64,000 bases of DNA from the NCBI RefSeq assembly GCF_042453785.1, contig NC_091670.1, positions 35,289,501 through 35,353,500 on the forward strand, given 5' to 3'. A model generated the notes under the pieces. The model had not been told where the DNA came from and did no database searches. It saw only the letters and a program-made list of their open reading frames with translations. This document shows positions 44,231 to 56,025 of this stretch, one piece after another (within the stretch, counting starts at the first letter, position 1; every line of letters begins with the position of its first letter). Source of the DNA: Malus domestica. Its lineage: Eukaryota > Streptophyta > Magnoliopsida > Rosales > Rosaceae. Made by a program: the position numbers and the translations under genes.

Positions 44231-45674
44231 AAGAAAAAAAAAAACTTCTCAAACGTGCGTGCAATCTCCTTTGCTTGCATCTTTTGACTGCTTCTTTTTC
44301 CAGTACCCATCCACTGGGCTCCAAAAATTGCCTTGCCGAAGCAACTCCAATCATTATTGCTCCAATATCTATTTTACAGCACACACCTTTATATATTTGT
44401 ACTATACACACACACACACACACCCTAATACATATTATATATTATGGACATATGAAGCACTGAAGAATACCTTGTGCAACTTTATTTACCAAGCCACTAC
44501 CTTTTATACCTACAATTTTAATTTAAATGATGCACCATTGAGACGACTGCGATGTTCCCAGCAATTTCCATCCACGAAACCATCGGCGTCGTGAGTTGCT
44601 TTGGAAATTGTAAGGTAAACAAAATTCAAGATTTTTAAGTCCACACAGATATTGAAATGATTGAAGACTTGAGATGCTTCTGAAATTGAAGGACATGAAG
44701 CGGGGGTACGATATGGGCTCATATCCATGGGTGTATTTGATTTTATTGATTTCGTTTGCATTATTTTTTTATTTTGCAGAGGAAGAAGGTGAGATTGTAG
44801 GTGGAGGAGAAGAGGAAGCCACAAATGGGTGGACAATAAAAGAAAATTAAGTAATTGGTGAAGAAAGTTAAGAAATTGAAGAGATACATAGAAAATTTGA
44901 TGATTATCGAACAAAATTAGAAGAAAATGTGTTTGGAATGTGAGAATGTGTCAAGAAAATTCACGGGGAGAGAGAAGAATGTAGTACCGTTAAGTTTCAT
45001 AACCAGTTTGTGTGAGAAAACACGTCAATTTTATTTTTTTATTTTTTTTCTGATATTAAAATTATGCATTTTTTATTAAAATTTAAGTTCTTTTATCCGG
45101 TTTATTAGTTTTTTTTTAATAAAAATTTGTCTTTTTAATTGAATAAAGTTATAGCATGATTTTTTTATTAAAATAAACTTAGCTCTAGACATTTTCATGA
45201 AAGTTCGGACGAGTTTTCGAACCCAACTAATATAATGCTACTAAGCACCAACAAACATGCCCAAGTGAATCCGACAATTGCTAACCACAGCATTTTCGAT
45301 TTTCAAACATCCCTATTTTTCTTACTAAGCTGAACTGTAAAATGATGCAAATATATATACTTTGTGTGTGGCTGCTGAAAACTGGGCAACAAGGACCGAC
45401 TTCATAGTTCCCGCTAAAATCATGTTCAGTTCTAATTAAAGAAGAAGAATTCTTATTAGTTACTACCAAACACCCGAGAGTGTTTTCATGCCAAACCATT
45501 TCATTACACGAACAGACAATCACAATCTCCATATCTAAACAAACATGCATATACAAATCTGAATTCAATGTACACATTCAAGCGAACAGCTGATATATCA
45601 TGTTTCCACCGTGAGTTACGCGAGCTATTGTGGAAATACCGAGCAGGCAGTGACCGAAAGCACCACAGAAGGTT

Positions 45675-48600
45675 CTATGAGCAACAAGACGAGCTTGCCA
45701 CCCTTTCAGAAGGTCTGTCCACAAGAACCATTCCTGCGGGGTTCTGCACAGGCTGCACTCGAGGTAATCTCTTTGCTGTACCCCAAAACAGAAGAAAACC
45801 GCAATCAGATCACTAAATTACATTATAACAAAAACCAAATAAGCAAAAAGACATGCGTAAATCCATTTTTTAACGGTTAATTCATTGCGCTGAAATGGGT
45901 AGATGCTATTGCTCCTATAAAGACCTTATAAAAGTACCTATCTCATAGAAAATGTCATTGACATTGTCTGCAGTTTTTGCAGAGGTTTCCAGGAAGAAAA
46001 GACCATTCTCTTGAGCATATGATTGTGCATCCTACAACAGCAGCAGCAAATACGAGCAGCACTCAGAATGAATATACATATAAGTTATAACAAATAGATT
46101 CTAGTCAAGCAAGCTCCACTAAAAATCGTACATTATTATACAGTTCCTTTTGTTTGTCCATTCTTTCAAAGTAACCTCTTCAAGGAAACAAATATAAATT
46201 TTAATTTCACATTATTTAAATCTTTTTCACACATATTTTCATACTTCCGAAACACTAGTTTCAGAAAAGTGCAGTACCACAAATTGAGATATACAACCTG
46301 GAGTACATGAACTACAGTCCACAAGCGTAGGGAAATATGCTTAGTTGCTTCAAACTTCAAAACTAAATATCAACATTGGAAAGATGAAAAGGGGCAGAGA
46401 AAAAGACAGCTTGCAGTTACCCATGTCATATAATACGTGCAGAATGGAGAACTGGAGGATATTACTATAAGAATGAAACTGTAATAATGTTGTCCAACAC
46501 TAATATATAAGCATACTTTATACAAGAAGAGCGAATGATTCCCAAAATATATTCATAACATTCTTCAAAATTTTAAATTCCATTCATCTGGAAAGCTGTT
46601 ACTTTTCAAGAATAAGGGGTTTGGACAGGAAAAATATCTAGTGACATAAAAGTTCAACCAGTAAGCAGAACAAAAGAAAGCAGAAAGTAATGACTTACCT
46701 CTGCGGCCACTTTCCTGGCCTCCACCAGATCCGCTTTATTACCAGCTAGTGCCATAACCATGTTTGGGTTACCTTGTCATGTGAGAAAAAAATAAAATTA
46801 TTAAAAATTAATGTCATAATGGGAAAACTAAAGAAGCCAGTACCAAAACTTAGCATACATAAGTTTCCATGCCCCATCAATTAAATAGAGGAATGTCTGC
46901 AGGGTACAATAAAGTGATAAAAAATACCTTGTGACTTGAGTTCGAGGACCCATTTTTTTGCTCGCTCAAATGAGGCCTACAAGAAAAGTAAAGTTAAATT
47001 TCTATTTAAGATGTATTTGACTTAATATATCACATTAGCGAAAAAATGAGACACAAAAGCAATAAATGATAAGATATCCAATAGAAACAACGTTCAACTA
47101 GGGATGACTAAAAAGCTTTAATTCTAGTCAATGTTCTAAAAATCGGCCTAGGCGCTACACCGTGGTCATCCTCCCCGATTCAGTCCCAATCGGGAGGAAA
47201 ATCGGAGAAGACAATAAGCAGGCGCCTGAAGAGCCTGGGCGGGCGCCTAAGGGTGCTAGGCAGCAACTAGGGCGCTTAGGCAGGTGCTGGAGGCTCAATA
47301 GGTCTGAGCATGGTTGAGAAAGGAAAGACGCAGGGTCTCTGTTTTTAATCTGGAGAATGAGGAACACAGTTTTTTTTCGAGGAAGAAGACAATGCAAAGG
47401 GAAACTTCCTCTGCCAATCCCACGTGACAAACCTATTTTTAATTGTTGCCCAATACCAACGTGCCACCTACCATCCCACTTGTTGAATGGGTTTGAAAAA
47501 CATTATGAAACTAACATATAAAGCCCTTAAACTTTACACATATATCCATATTTATAATTATTTATTCAAAATATTTTTATTTTTTTAAGTTCATAAGCAC
47601 TTATTTAATTATTAAGTATAAACATACACTTATTTACACGAAATATAATAGATTTACTTAAATCCGCCTAGTCAGCCTAGGCGCCCACCTAGACCCCACC
47701 TAGGCGCTAGGCCCCAGCCCGCCGCCCGACTAGCACCTAGCGTCTTTTAGAACCTTGATTCTAGTGAATGAATGCAAATTCAACATCGACAAAGAAATAA
47801 ATTTCATGGAAATCTAAAATTTTCAAACCTGGAAAAAATGGTTTTCAGAATACTCACTTGATTTGTTAAATCATACACAATAATTGCAGCAGCAGCTCCT
47901 CTGTAATACATTGGCGCCAAACTATGGTACCTCTCTTGACCTGCTGTATCCCAAATCTCAAATTTTACAGTTGCATCGTTTACAGCCAATGTTTGTGAGA
48001 AGAAGGCAGCACCTATTGTTGATTCCTGTATCATACAAAAAACGGTAATGGTCTGGACCAAAAAGAAAAGGCTTCCTTTGAAAGTTATAGAACAAACCTG
48101 AAATTCAATGAATTGTCCTTTTACAAAGCGCAACACCAGACTAGACTTCCCAGCTCCAACATCCCCAAGAAGCACCTGAACCAGTACATCAAACATCAAA
48201 CTGGTAATGACGAAATGCAATACCCAAAGAAAAATAATAAACAAATGACTAAAAATTATACATCACATTATGCTAAGCTGCATATGCCTACATATATTCG
48301 AATTAGTGACCAGTATATTAGCAAATATCTTTCAAAGAAAGCGCAACCTTTATGTTGACATGGACTTCTGCTTTTACATTTGTATTCCTACTTATAATAT
48401 GGTAGCATTGTGGCAATACTGATATCATATACCGAGAAAGCTATGAGACTTGCACCAGTCACGGTATGTTCATTTGTTCTCAGAGACCCTCGGGTTAAAA
48501 CATTGGAGCCAGACCGAGATAAACAAGAATACGGAAGAGTAATAACTTTGGTCTAAACAGATATGAATCCTAATAAGCCTTCAGTCCCATTTTTTCTCAT

Positions 48601-49254
48601 TGCAGCGAGGATGCTAAAATAAATTAAAACCAAGACCATACACAAGCAAGAATACAACTATGGAAAAACAAAAGAGCAAAATTTCGGTGTTAAATGATGT
48701 CGTAATTGACTACCATTCCAGGGTTTAAAGAAAAGAAAAAAAAGATACTGTTAACCCACATCCTTTATGTTAATTAAAGCAATCAAATCCGTTAATTAAA
48801 GCAATCAAATCCGTTAATTAAAGCAATCAAATCCATTAATAACGAAACATAAATCCAAATATGAACTGGCCTAAAAATACACAATCATCTGAACATTACG
48901 CAGAAATCATGCAGACCAAAATTCACAGCTGAACAAATCAGACCAAAATTCACAGCTGAACAAATCAGACCCAAATCAGAATATCCAAAATCCAAACAAA
49001 TTCCATGAGAAACAAACCAAACCCACATCACAATTCTCATTGAATCGCACACAAACCGATCAAAAACACAAGATTTCCAAAACCCCAATTGAAATTACAC
49101 AAACCCCATACAATACAGGACAGCATCAAAGACCAATCAGAATCGCACAATTTCATAAAATTGATTAGAAAGCAAGCTCAAGAAAAGGGCTTTTCGCAGA
49201 AGCAGAAACGCGTACCAATTTGGCATTGATGTTCTTGTTCCCGGCGGTGGCCAT
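45675..49254 (-). CDS. RABF2: RABF2-type (ARA7/RHA1, Rab5) small GTPase (7 exons, 200 aa)
   Basis: Minus-strand exons 49254-49216, 48175-48098, 48025-47858, 46976-46928, 46772-46699, 46031-45938, 45775-45675; all GT-AG, phases close to 201 codons with stop. Rab5 GTPase controlling fusion and cargo sorting at late endosomes/prevacuolar compartment. Motifs: P-loop GDVGAGKSS, switch [32 protein letters not shown], and a C-terminal CCS for double prenylation and membrane anchoring. The start [13 protein letters not shown] matches ARA7. Intron 3 (46977-47857) holds a foldback element; intron 1 has two small tandem repeats. It lies near TLC, mTERF and NPR genes, as in Arabidopsis chromosome 4. Confidence 0.95.
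47131..47758. mobile_element. Foldback/Mutator-like element with 9-bp duplication in Rab intron 3
   Basis: Flanks TTCTAGTCA (47122-47130) and TTCTAGTGA (47759-47767). Ends contain GTTCTAAAAATCGGCCTAGG and, reversed, GTTCTAAAAGACGCTAGG, an inverted repeat rich in GGCGCCTAGGCGC-like words. GC-rich ends with an AT-rich centre suggest strong secondary structure. It is a widespread plant repeat type. Confidence 0.7.
48771..48840. repeat. 22-bp tandem repeat, three copies, in Rab intron 1
   Basis: GTTAATTAAAGCAATCAAAT followed by CC is repeated three times in a row. Confidence 0.85.
48912..48970. repeat. ~28-bp tandem duplication in Rab intron 1
   Basis: CAGACCAAAATTCACAGCTG followed by AACAAAT occurs twice. 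Confidence 0.8.
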
Positions 49255-49770
49255 GAGTGCAATGGATTGAAAATTGATGAGATCAGAAAACTGAGCAGAA
49301 TTTGAGGCAGAGGAACGCAGACGTTGACGAAGAAGGCAAGATGGGGTCTGATGCAAGCAGAAGAAGAAGAGGAAGAAGAAGAAGACGAAGGCGGCAAATC
49401 GAGGAAGGATCCTAAAAGCCAAGCCAAGACCAACAACCCTTCTCACTCTCTCTCTCTCTTCTCGAATGCGAAGACCTTTACTGAAGCAAATGACCTTTTT
49501 TTTTTACGGAATATTATTATTTCCGATGATTATTATTTTTATTTAATTCCAAACGTTTTCCGCGTGGCAAAGCGTACGAGACGATATAATCTTCTTTCAT
49601 CCTTCCGGTCCAACCAGGCCAACCAGCCTGTCTACTCAGCTTCCACTTGGGCACCTTTTGTTCAAGACAATGGGCTCATTGGACGGGCTTGGACTTGAAG
49701 TTGAGGCCCAACACATTCATGGACCCGCCTAGTACTTTTGAGGCCCAACACATTCTTGGAATTAAGTTAG
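49255..49770 (-). promoter_or_regulatory. Rab gene 5' UTR and promoter region
   Basis: On the minus strand the leader contains a (TTC)n/(CTT)n tract (plus strand 49360-49388 AAG repeats) and a CT-rich stretch at 49441-49461, common in plant core promoters without TATA. Confidence 0.4.
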
Positions 49771-50323
49771 GAGTAAATTGTAGCAATGGTCCTTCAACTT
49801 TAATCAAATTGGAGCAATGGTCCCTCAACTAAAAATCCATTACCATTGGTCCCTCAACTCATCAAAATGTGTAGCTATGGTCCTTTTCGTCAACTTCGTC
49901 AAAATTTTGTCAAAATAAATTATGTTGGAATGATCATTGCTACAATTGGGGTCCCTCAACTAATCAAAACGTCTAGCTATGGTCTTTTTCGTCAATTTCG
50001 TCAATTTTTTTTCAAAATGAGTTATGTTGGAAGGATCATTGCTACAATTGGATTAAAGCTACCATTACTCCAATTGAGTTAAAGTTGAGAAACCATTTCT
50101 CCAGTTGGATTAAAGTTGAGGGACCAATGGTAATGGATTTTTAGTTGAGGGATCATAACTGCACGTTTTGATGAGTTGAGGGACCAATGATAATGAATTT
50201 TTAGTTGATGGACCATAGCTACACGTTTTGATGAGTTGGAAGACCAATGGTAATGAATTTTTAGTTGAGAAACTATTGCTCTAATTGAGTTAAAATTAAT
50301 AGACAATTGCTACAATTTACTTT
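49771..50323. repeat. Palindromic repeat family B, copy 2
   Basis: Same layout as the copy at 13364: GAGTAAATTGTAGCAATGG left, CATCAAAATGTGTAGCTATG inside, and GAGTTAAAATTAATAGAC then GCTACAATTTAC at the right. It is longer because of internal duplications of GACCAATGGTAATGGATTT-like units. Likely to fold back as one long hairpin. Confidence 0.75.
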
Positions 50324-50497
50324 TAAATTAGTGATTTGTAGTCTTTTCCTTCAACCTGTATCCCGATTTAAACCATTTTCCCAAGAGGGTGCCCTTATAA
50401 TATTTTGTGAGCTGTTAAGTCACACAAGAAACGTCACGTGACTTAAGAAAATATGAGACATGCTGTGACATGCATGAATTAGGCGTTCAAGAACCAA

Positions 50498-51394
50498 GGC
50501 CCCTTTCGGTAATTTTCTGTAAAGCAATTTTTGAAGAATTGTTTTGTAAAACAGAAACGACAAATAGGACTTCGCATTTCATGATTTGAACATGTGTTTG
50601 TTAGTTTAATTCAAGATTGATTTTTGGGAATGAAAATCTTGAAAATGGGTCTGGTAACTATATTTAAAATGTCAAAATTCGTATTTGGTAGTAATGGTGG
50701 CGGTTGTGGTATTTAAGATTGAATTTTGAGAATTAAAAACCTTGACAACGTGTCTGGTAACTATAGCTAACATGTCAAAATTTGTGTTTGGTAGTAATAG
50801 TGACAGTGGTGGCAGCTATCGTGGTTAAGAAAGGTGGTAGTGGTGAGGGTGGGGTGGGCATGATGGAGGTGGTGGTAACGGTAGCCATGGTGAGGGTAAT
50901 GAAGGGAGGGGGGATGTGGTAGTGGTGGTGGTCGTAGCAGTGAGACAATAGAGGTGGTGATGGTGATGGTGATGGTGACGGGAGTGATGGCGGTGGATAA
51001 CATGGTGGTGGTGGTGGTGGTGGTGAGAGCAGAGGTGCAAGTGGTGGTAGTGTCGTTTTGAGCATGGCGAGACGATGGGAGGTGGTGGTGGCCATGGTAG
51101 CGAGGGTGATGTCAGTGATGATGATGATGATGATGGTGAGATAGTAAAGAATGTTATGGTGGTGGTGGTGGACATGATGACGGTAGTAGTGGCTTTATAA
51201 TGTATCTTTTATTTTCTATTATTTTGAAAACTATTTTTGGAAAACAAAAGAAACATCAATTTGATGTTCTATAAGCTTAGATTTAATAAATATGAGATTT
51301 TATTTTCACAAAACAGTTTGCCAACTACATTTTCCACCCATCTTTGTATTTGTAAAACAAAAAACTGTTTTGTAAAATGTTAACGAAAGGACCC
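50498..51394. mobile_element. ~0.9 kb TIR element carrying a TGG-rich minisatellite
   Basis: Ends AGGCCCCTTTCGGTAA and, reversed, AGGGTCCTTTCGTTAA match, each followed by sequence with TGTAAA/TTTACA words. The centre (about 50800-51180) is G/T-rich with irregular GGTGGT, GATGATGATG and GGTGGTGGTGG runs. It has stop-free frames on the minus strand only because of this composition. A related element in the other orientation lies at 63.2-63.7 kb. Confidence 0.6.
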
Positions 51395-51463
51395 TAAAAT
51401 TTTTAGCTATATACAAATTTTTAAGTGCAGCAAACAACATCTTTATACCTTGATTAGAATTTA

Positions 51464-51618
51464 GAGAACTTAATTAAAAGCTTATGGTACTATTCACTTT
51501 AACGAAAACCCACATTTTTACACTAAAAAAGTCAATCGTAGTACTATTCACTTTATCCTTTATTTTGTCTTTAACGTTAAAACTTAAAGTTTTTAAATCA
51601 TTTTCATTAGTTTTCTTC
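51464..51618 (+). mobile_element. MITE family A, copy 6
   Basis: Shares CTATTCACTTTAACGAAAAC, CACATTTTTACACTAAAAAA and TTTTCATTAGTTTTCTTC. The left end is worn. Confidence 0.7.
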
Positions 51619-52377
51619 AGAATTTATCCTAATTAGTGAGAACTTTAAAGTTTGTAAAGATAAAAATATAATTGTAAAGGAAGTATGAGGCTATCTTCAC
51701 AACTCCTTCACTTAGCCGACTTCATAACTCCTCACAAAGATTAAACCTAAAACATCGTGTTTTTCTGTTTCTCAAAAAAAAACATCGTGTTTTTCATGTG
51801 AATGCGAACTACGAAAAAGAGGCAAAAATCCACACACGCACCTCCACTGTGGCGGTACGTACGACCTCTCTTTTTCTCCACGTACGTACTTCTGATCGGA
51901 TATCATTTCACATGTTTACAAGTACTTTCCTTTGATTCATTACAATGACGTGTTTGATTCTCATGCCTTGGGCTTGCTTTTTCTACGTTTTTTTGCACAG
52001 TGCACATGTTCAACATGGCAGAGCTACAAAAAGACCAGAGTGGTTTTAGATCCATCATGACAACTGTCTAAAAATTTTCTAGCCGCTTCAAGCTTGCAAT
52101 TGTAGAACAATGAAACATAAGAAAGAAGATGAATTGTTCTCATGAAGAAGTTGAGTTCAATGATGTTTGCGTTTTATATTTTTCTGACAGTTTTATTTGT
52201 TTTGTCTTTGTGGTTTAGTGAAACTCAGGAATGAAATTTTAAAATAGACTTTAATGTTATTTCTAAAGCAACTTAATCAACTATTATCTGCAACCCTTCT
52301 CTTTGTTCTCCTTTTTCAGTCAAACGATTCAAATAAGATTTCTTTGTATTTTCACCCTATAATTTCAAATTTTTTAT

Positions 52378-52531
52378 GGGAACTTTAACGAAAAGCACCC
52401 GGTACTGTTTACTTTAACGAAAAACCACATTTTTACACTAAAAAGTCAATCCTGGTACTATTCACTTTACCTTTTATTTTGTACTTATCATTAAAACTCA
52501 AAGTTTTCAAGCCCTTTTAATTAGTTTTCCT
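52378..52531 (+). mobile_element. MITE family A, copy 7
   Basis: Near-consensus copy: starts GGGAACTTTAACGAAAAGC and ends TTAATTAGTTTTCCTA. Nearly identical to the copy at 3255, only about 0.8 kb from copy 6. Confidence 0.78.
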
Positions 52532-53937
52532 ATTTTTTATTGGTTACCTGGCTCCCTACTTCCACTTAGTTGATTTACACTTGTTTTTATTCTCTCTATG
52601 GAATTTAGTGGGTTTTTCAATTTTGTGAAAATTAGTTCAATTGCTCATGTTATGAGTTTGAAATTTATTCTCAATAGGTATATGAAAGACCCTCTCTCAC
52701 AAAGAATCCTCCCTCTGCCAGTGTCAACATGTATTCATATCTTTCCTGCATATTGGATATATTGGCAAAATACATATGGCTATAGGAGAGCAGAAGACCC
52801 CTTTGTATATTTGTAGTATTTTGAAGTTTACTTTGTTTTTTAGATAATGGTTTGATCTTTTAACAAGCGATGCAGGTTTAGGTTAGGTATCTCTACACGT
52901 AAAAAAATATTAAAAATATGATTTTAGCATCTGAAGTTTAACTTTCTTTACATAAAACCTGATATAGTCTTTTTACCTGAATAAAACTTAATGACTAGGC
53001 TTCACATAAGCAAATTCATTAATTTTGTATTATCTCTCTAATGAAGATGGGACGATATGTGTTAGTGAGCTCTACCTCTATTAAAAAAATAATATAAATG
53101 ATGGTACAAATGGATAATAAGTGTGTAACATTACTCATAATATATATAACTTGATGCAGATGACTTAGACTCTTGGGTCAACTTATCCACCAGTAGTTCA
53201 ATCTCATATGGAACCAGTCACGAGATAGTACTATACCATCAGAATTCAACCCAAATTTTCTCGTGGCACTTATACAACTAACTCTTTGCATGGTAATACG
53301 AACACTTACATATAACATGAATCAATATGTCAATCTATGCATCAAAGATGTTAGTTTACTATTTGCATGGTAATAGGTACGTACCTCTTCATTTTTTCTT
53401 TCAAATATTGCATTTTAAAGTTATACAATAACAGTTTTCTTCCTCACTTACAGTGGATTCCAAAATCATTAACGATTCTTTGACAGATATAATTACATAC
53501 AGTATTTCATCTACTGATATCAATCATAGATCACCTAGAACCTACTCAACACATTGAAGAAAACCAATCACAAGTGCAAATCGCACAAGCAAAGCCATAA
53601 AACATATCGTAGTACCACAATGACTATAACTCGTGTTCAAGTTTTCCATACAAACGATATTAGAGGGAGATTAAAGCTCTAACTATACATAATTAGGAAA
53701 AAGTTGACTTGAAAAAGAAAAATTAAGCAGAGATAAAGAAAAGGGTAATGTAAATTAATGTGGGTGTCTTTATATGAAAAGGAGAAAGACTTATATAATC
53801 GAGATTCGAGGGGGTTAGCTCCTCCCTGTGACCGTGAATGTGTATGTGATGCCCTCCAAGGGAAAAAAGTTGAACTTTAGCACACTCCTTTTGTCAGAGG
53901 CACACAGCCAGCGAGGGCTACCAAATTAGCCAATAAT

Positions 53938-53980
<43 letters not shown>

Positions 53981-54307
53981 TCTGAAAACCTACTTTTGCA
54001 GCTTGCAACGACACCACACAGGACAAGAGAAAGAAAATAAAAGAACATCTCCTCCATTGATTCAACCACCAATAATACCAACAAAAGATGACAGATGAAG
54101 GATCAATGTATGGCATATTGGTAACTGTAGTGCAATGTCCAAAGGGCAACCTTCCCCTCTCTCTCTCTACCCCCTCACAGAGATCATTGACTGGTCGCCT
54201 TTGACCAGTCTTTTGGGAAGCACTTGTCTCTCTGCGTTTTTGCAGTTCTACTGCTAACTGATCAGTACTCGCTTTCTTCTCTCTCTCTCATCTGTACCTC
54301 ATAAATG
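52532..54307. other. Intergenic, no gene seen
   Basis: AT-rich spacer with a (CT)n microsatellite at 53939-53977. The CT-rich 53.9-54.3 kb stretch looks like a transcribed leader, but I found no matching gene on the plus strand. Confidence 0.4.
53939..53977. repeat. (CT)n microsatellite
   Basis: About 19 CT units without interruption. Confidence 0.9.
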
Positions 54308-54316
54308 ATACATGAA

Positions 54317-54515
54317 GGATCAAGATCCTCTCCGGATCTAAACATCCTGAGCTTAGGGATTAATTGATCCGATCCATTAAAATTTGATCCAACAGTTACA
54401 AATAGAGGATCATACTCAAAGTTATAATAATTATAGCCGTTTAATCAAATTTCAACGGGCCGGATCAATTGATCTCTAAGCTCAGGGTCATTAGATCCGG
54501 AGAGGATCTGGATCC
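54317..54515. mobile_element. Mutator-type MITE with perfect 9-bp target-site duplication
   Basis: Flanked by ATACATGAA at 54308-54316 and 54516-54524. Ends GGATCAAGATCCTCTCCGG and, reversed, GGATCCAGATCCTCTCCGG form a long inverted repeat continuing through ATCTAA and CCTGAGCTTAG. The 199 bp is related in style to the 20263 element. Confidence 0.87.
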
Positions 54516-54524
54516 ATACATGAA

Positions 54525-55173
54525 TAAGCTCAATCTCCACTTCGATTTTCACTGCGTGACATACACTATCCAATCATATAGTACAATTATATGTACATAT
54601 ATGCGGATACTGTTAAATATTGTGTTTAACTTCTCTCCTATTAAGTTGATTTTTAATATGTATGAGAGAGTTCATGGGAAAAATTGCATAACATCTGTTT
54701 AATTCCTCTGTATATAACATGACTCAGCAATCTGCATTATGCATTTTCAAAACTTTAAGAAAATAATTTCATGACTGTAGGAGATAAAAGTTGTGGCATG
54801 GATACACCGTTGTTATTACTACAGGACGCTACAATGACGATGTATTTGTGTTATATGCAAGTTGTTCTCGCTAGCTACATGATCGAACGATAATATTTAA
54901 ACCATAGACCATGAGAAGTTATTAAGACAAAAAAAACACATAATTAGAATCGTTAGTAAGTGAATCCAATAACATGAAACTCAAAACACAAATGGGGTTT
55001 ATCTAGTCAAAAGGAAAATATAACAAATTAAGGGGTTTATAAATTATGTACAATCAACCAAATGAAGTCAATGAAATCTCAACCTCTCTCTTTTTCTATC
55101 TTATGGTCATATAAATAAATAGAAAATATCAATGTAAATTAATTAAGATGATGATGATCACTAATTAATTTAA
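54525..55173. other. Spacer downstream of the trihelix gene
   Basis: AT-rich; probable 3' UTR of the minus-strand trihelix gene at its right end. Nothing else recognised. Confidence 0.4.
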
Positions 55174-55973
55174 TCAATTTGGAGGTGGCTGTTGGTTCTT
55201 GTTGGAAGCCAAGTCATGGATGGAATTTGCAAGCTTGTTAATGGCATCAATGAGGCCATTAATGCCTTGCCTGTTGATCTCAGTCTTAGTTTCCTCGATC
55301 TGTAGCCTTCTCTCATGCAAACTCAACATCTCTCTGTGCCTCCTCTCTTCTCTCTCCTCACAGCCCTGAAGTGCTTCTGCAATCACGGAAGCACCTCCAG
55401 CGATGGCAGTTCCCACTTCACTTGAGGTGCTTGCGCTCACAGTTCCACTGGTTCCTCCTTGATCTCCACCGCCACCGCCACCACCTCTTCCACTTGCCCT
55501 CCTCCTCCTTTTAGCTGGTGAGTCTGAATGCTCACTTGTATCAGAATCTGATATTATTTCACACGTCTCCCAATAGTAAAAATGTTGTTGCACTAATATT
55601 TCAACGAATCGATGTATACTAACTCATCATATTATTAATCATTACCATGCAATGCACACAATAATTATCAATACTACCCTCTTTTCTTTTCCATGAAATA
55701 ATAGAAAGTTCATAAATAAATCTTTTATTAGTGGACAAATTGGCCTAAAATTTAACAGAACTTATGGTTTGATTGGAATATATAAGTACCAATAAATTAG
55801 TTGTTTAATTAAGCTTTTACTTCATGACAAGAGATTAAACATATTAACGCTAGGGAGCTGCTATTGGTAATCCAATTAACTCTTCCTCTAAGTGCTTTTA
55901 GTGCTAATAACTTATGCATTTTCTTCCCAAATTTGGTGGAATAATAAAAATGAAAAATCCAATAATTAATGGG

Positions 55974-56025
<52 letters not shown>

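Larger units (their letters stand above)
43455..45674. other. Spacer between the convergent protease and Rab genes
   Basis: Two 3' UTRs and intergenic DNA. Contains a truncated MITE family A copy split by a tiny RTE-like insertion (44093-44230) and a short (CA)n at 44405-44423. Longer open frames (such as 44510-44914 minus) lack recognisable domains. Confidence 0.5.

Noticed and set aside
44510-44914. 134-codon minus-strand frame downstream of the protease
   Set aside because: Leu-rich, no recognisable domain, no promoter or partner exon; probably chance.
50767-51175. Long minus-strand frames rich in Thr, Pro, Ser and His
   Set aside because: They arise from the TGG/CCA minisatellite, which lacks stops in several frames; no domain or gene structure.
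54170-54215. Inverted GACTGGTC/GACCAGTC pair considered as a microRNA precursor or W-box cluster
   Set aside because: The arms are too short for a microRNA hairpin and the match to a W-box is a common word; no gene downstream.
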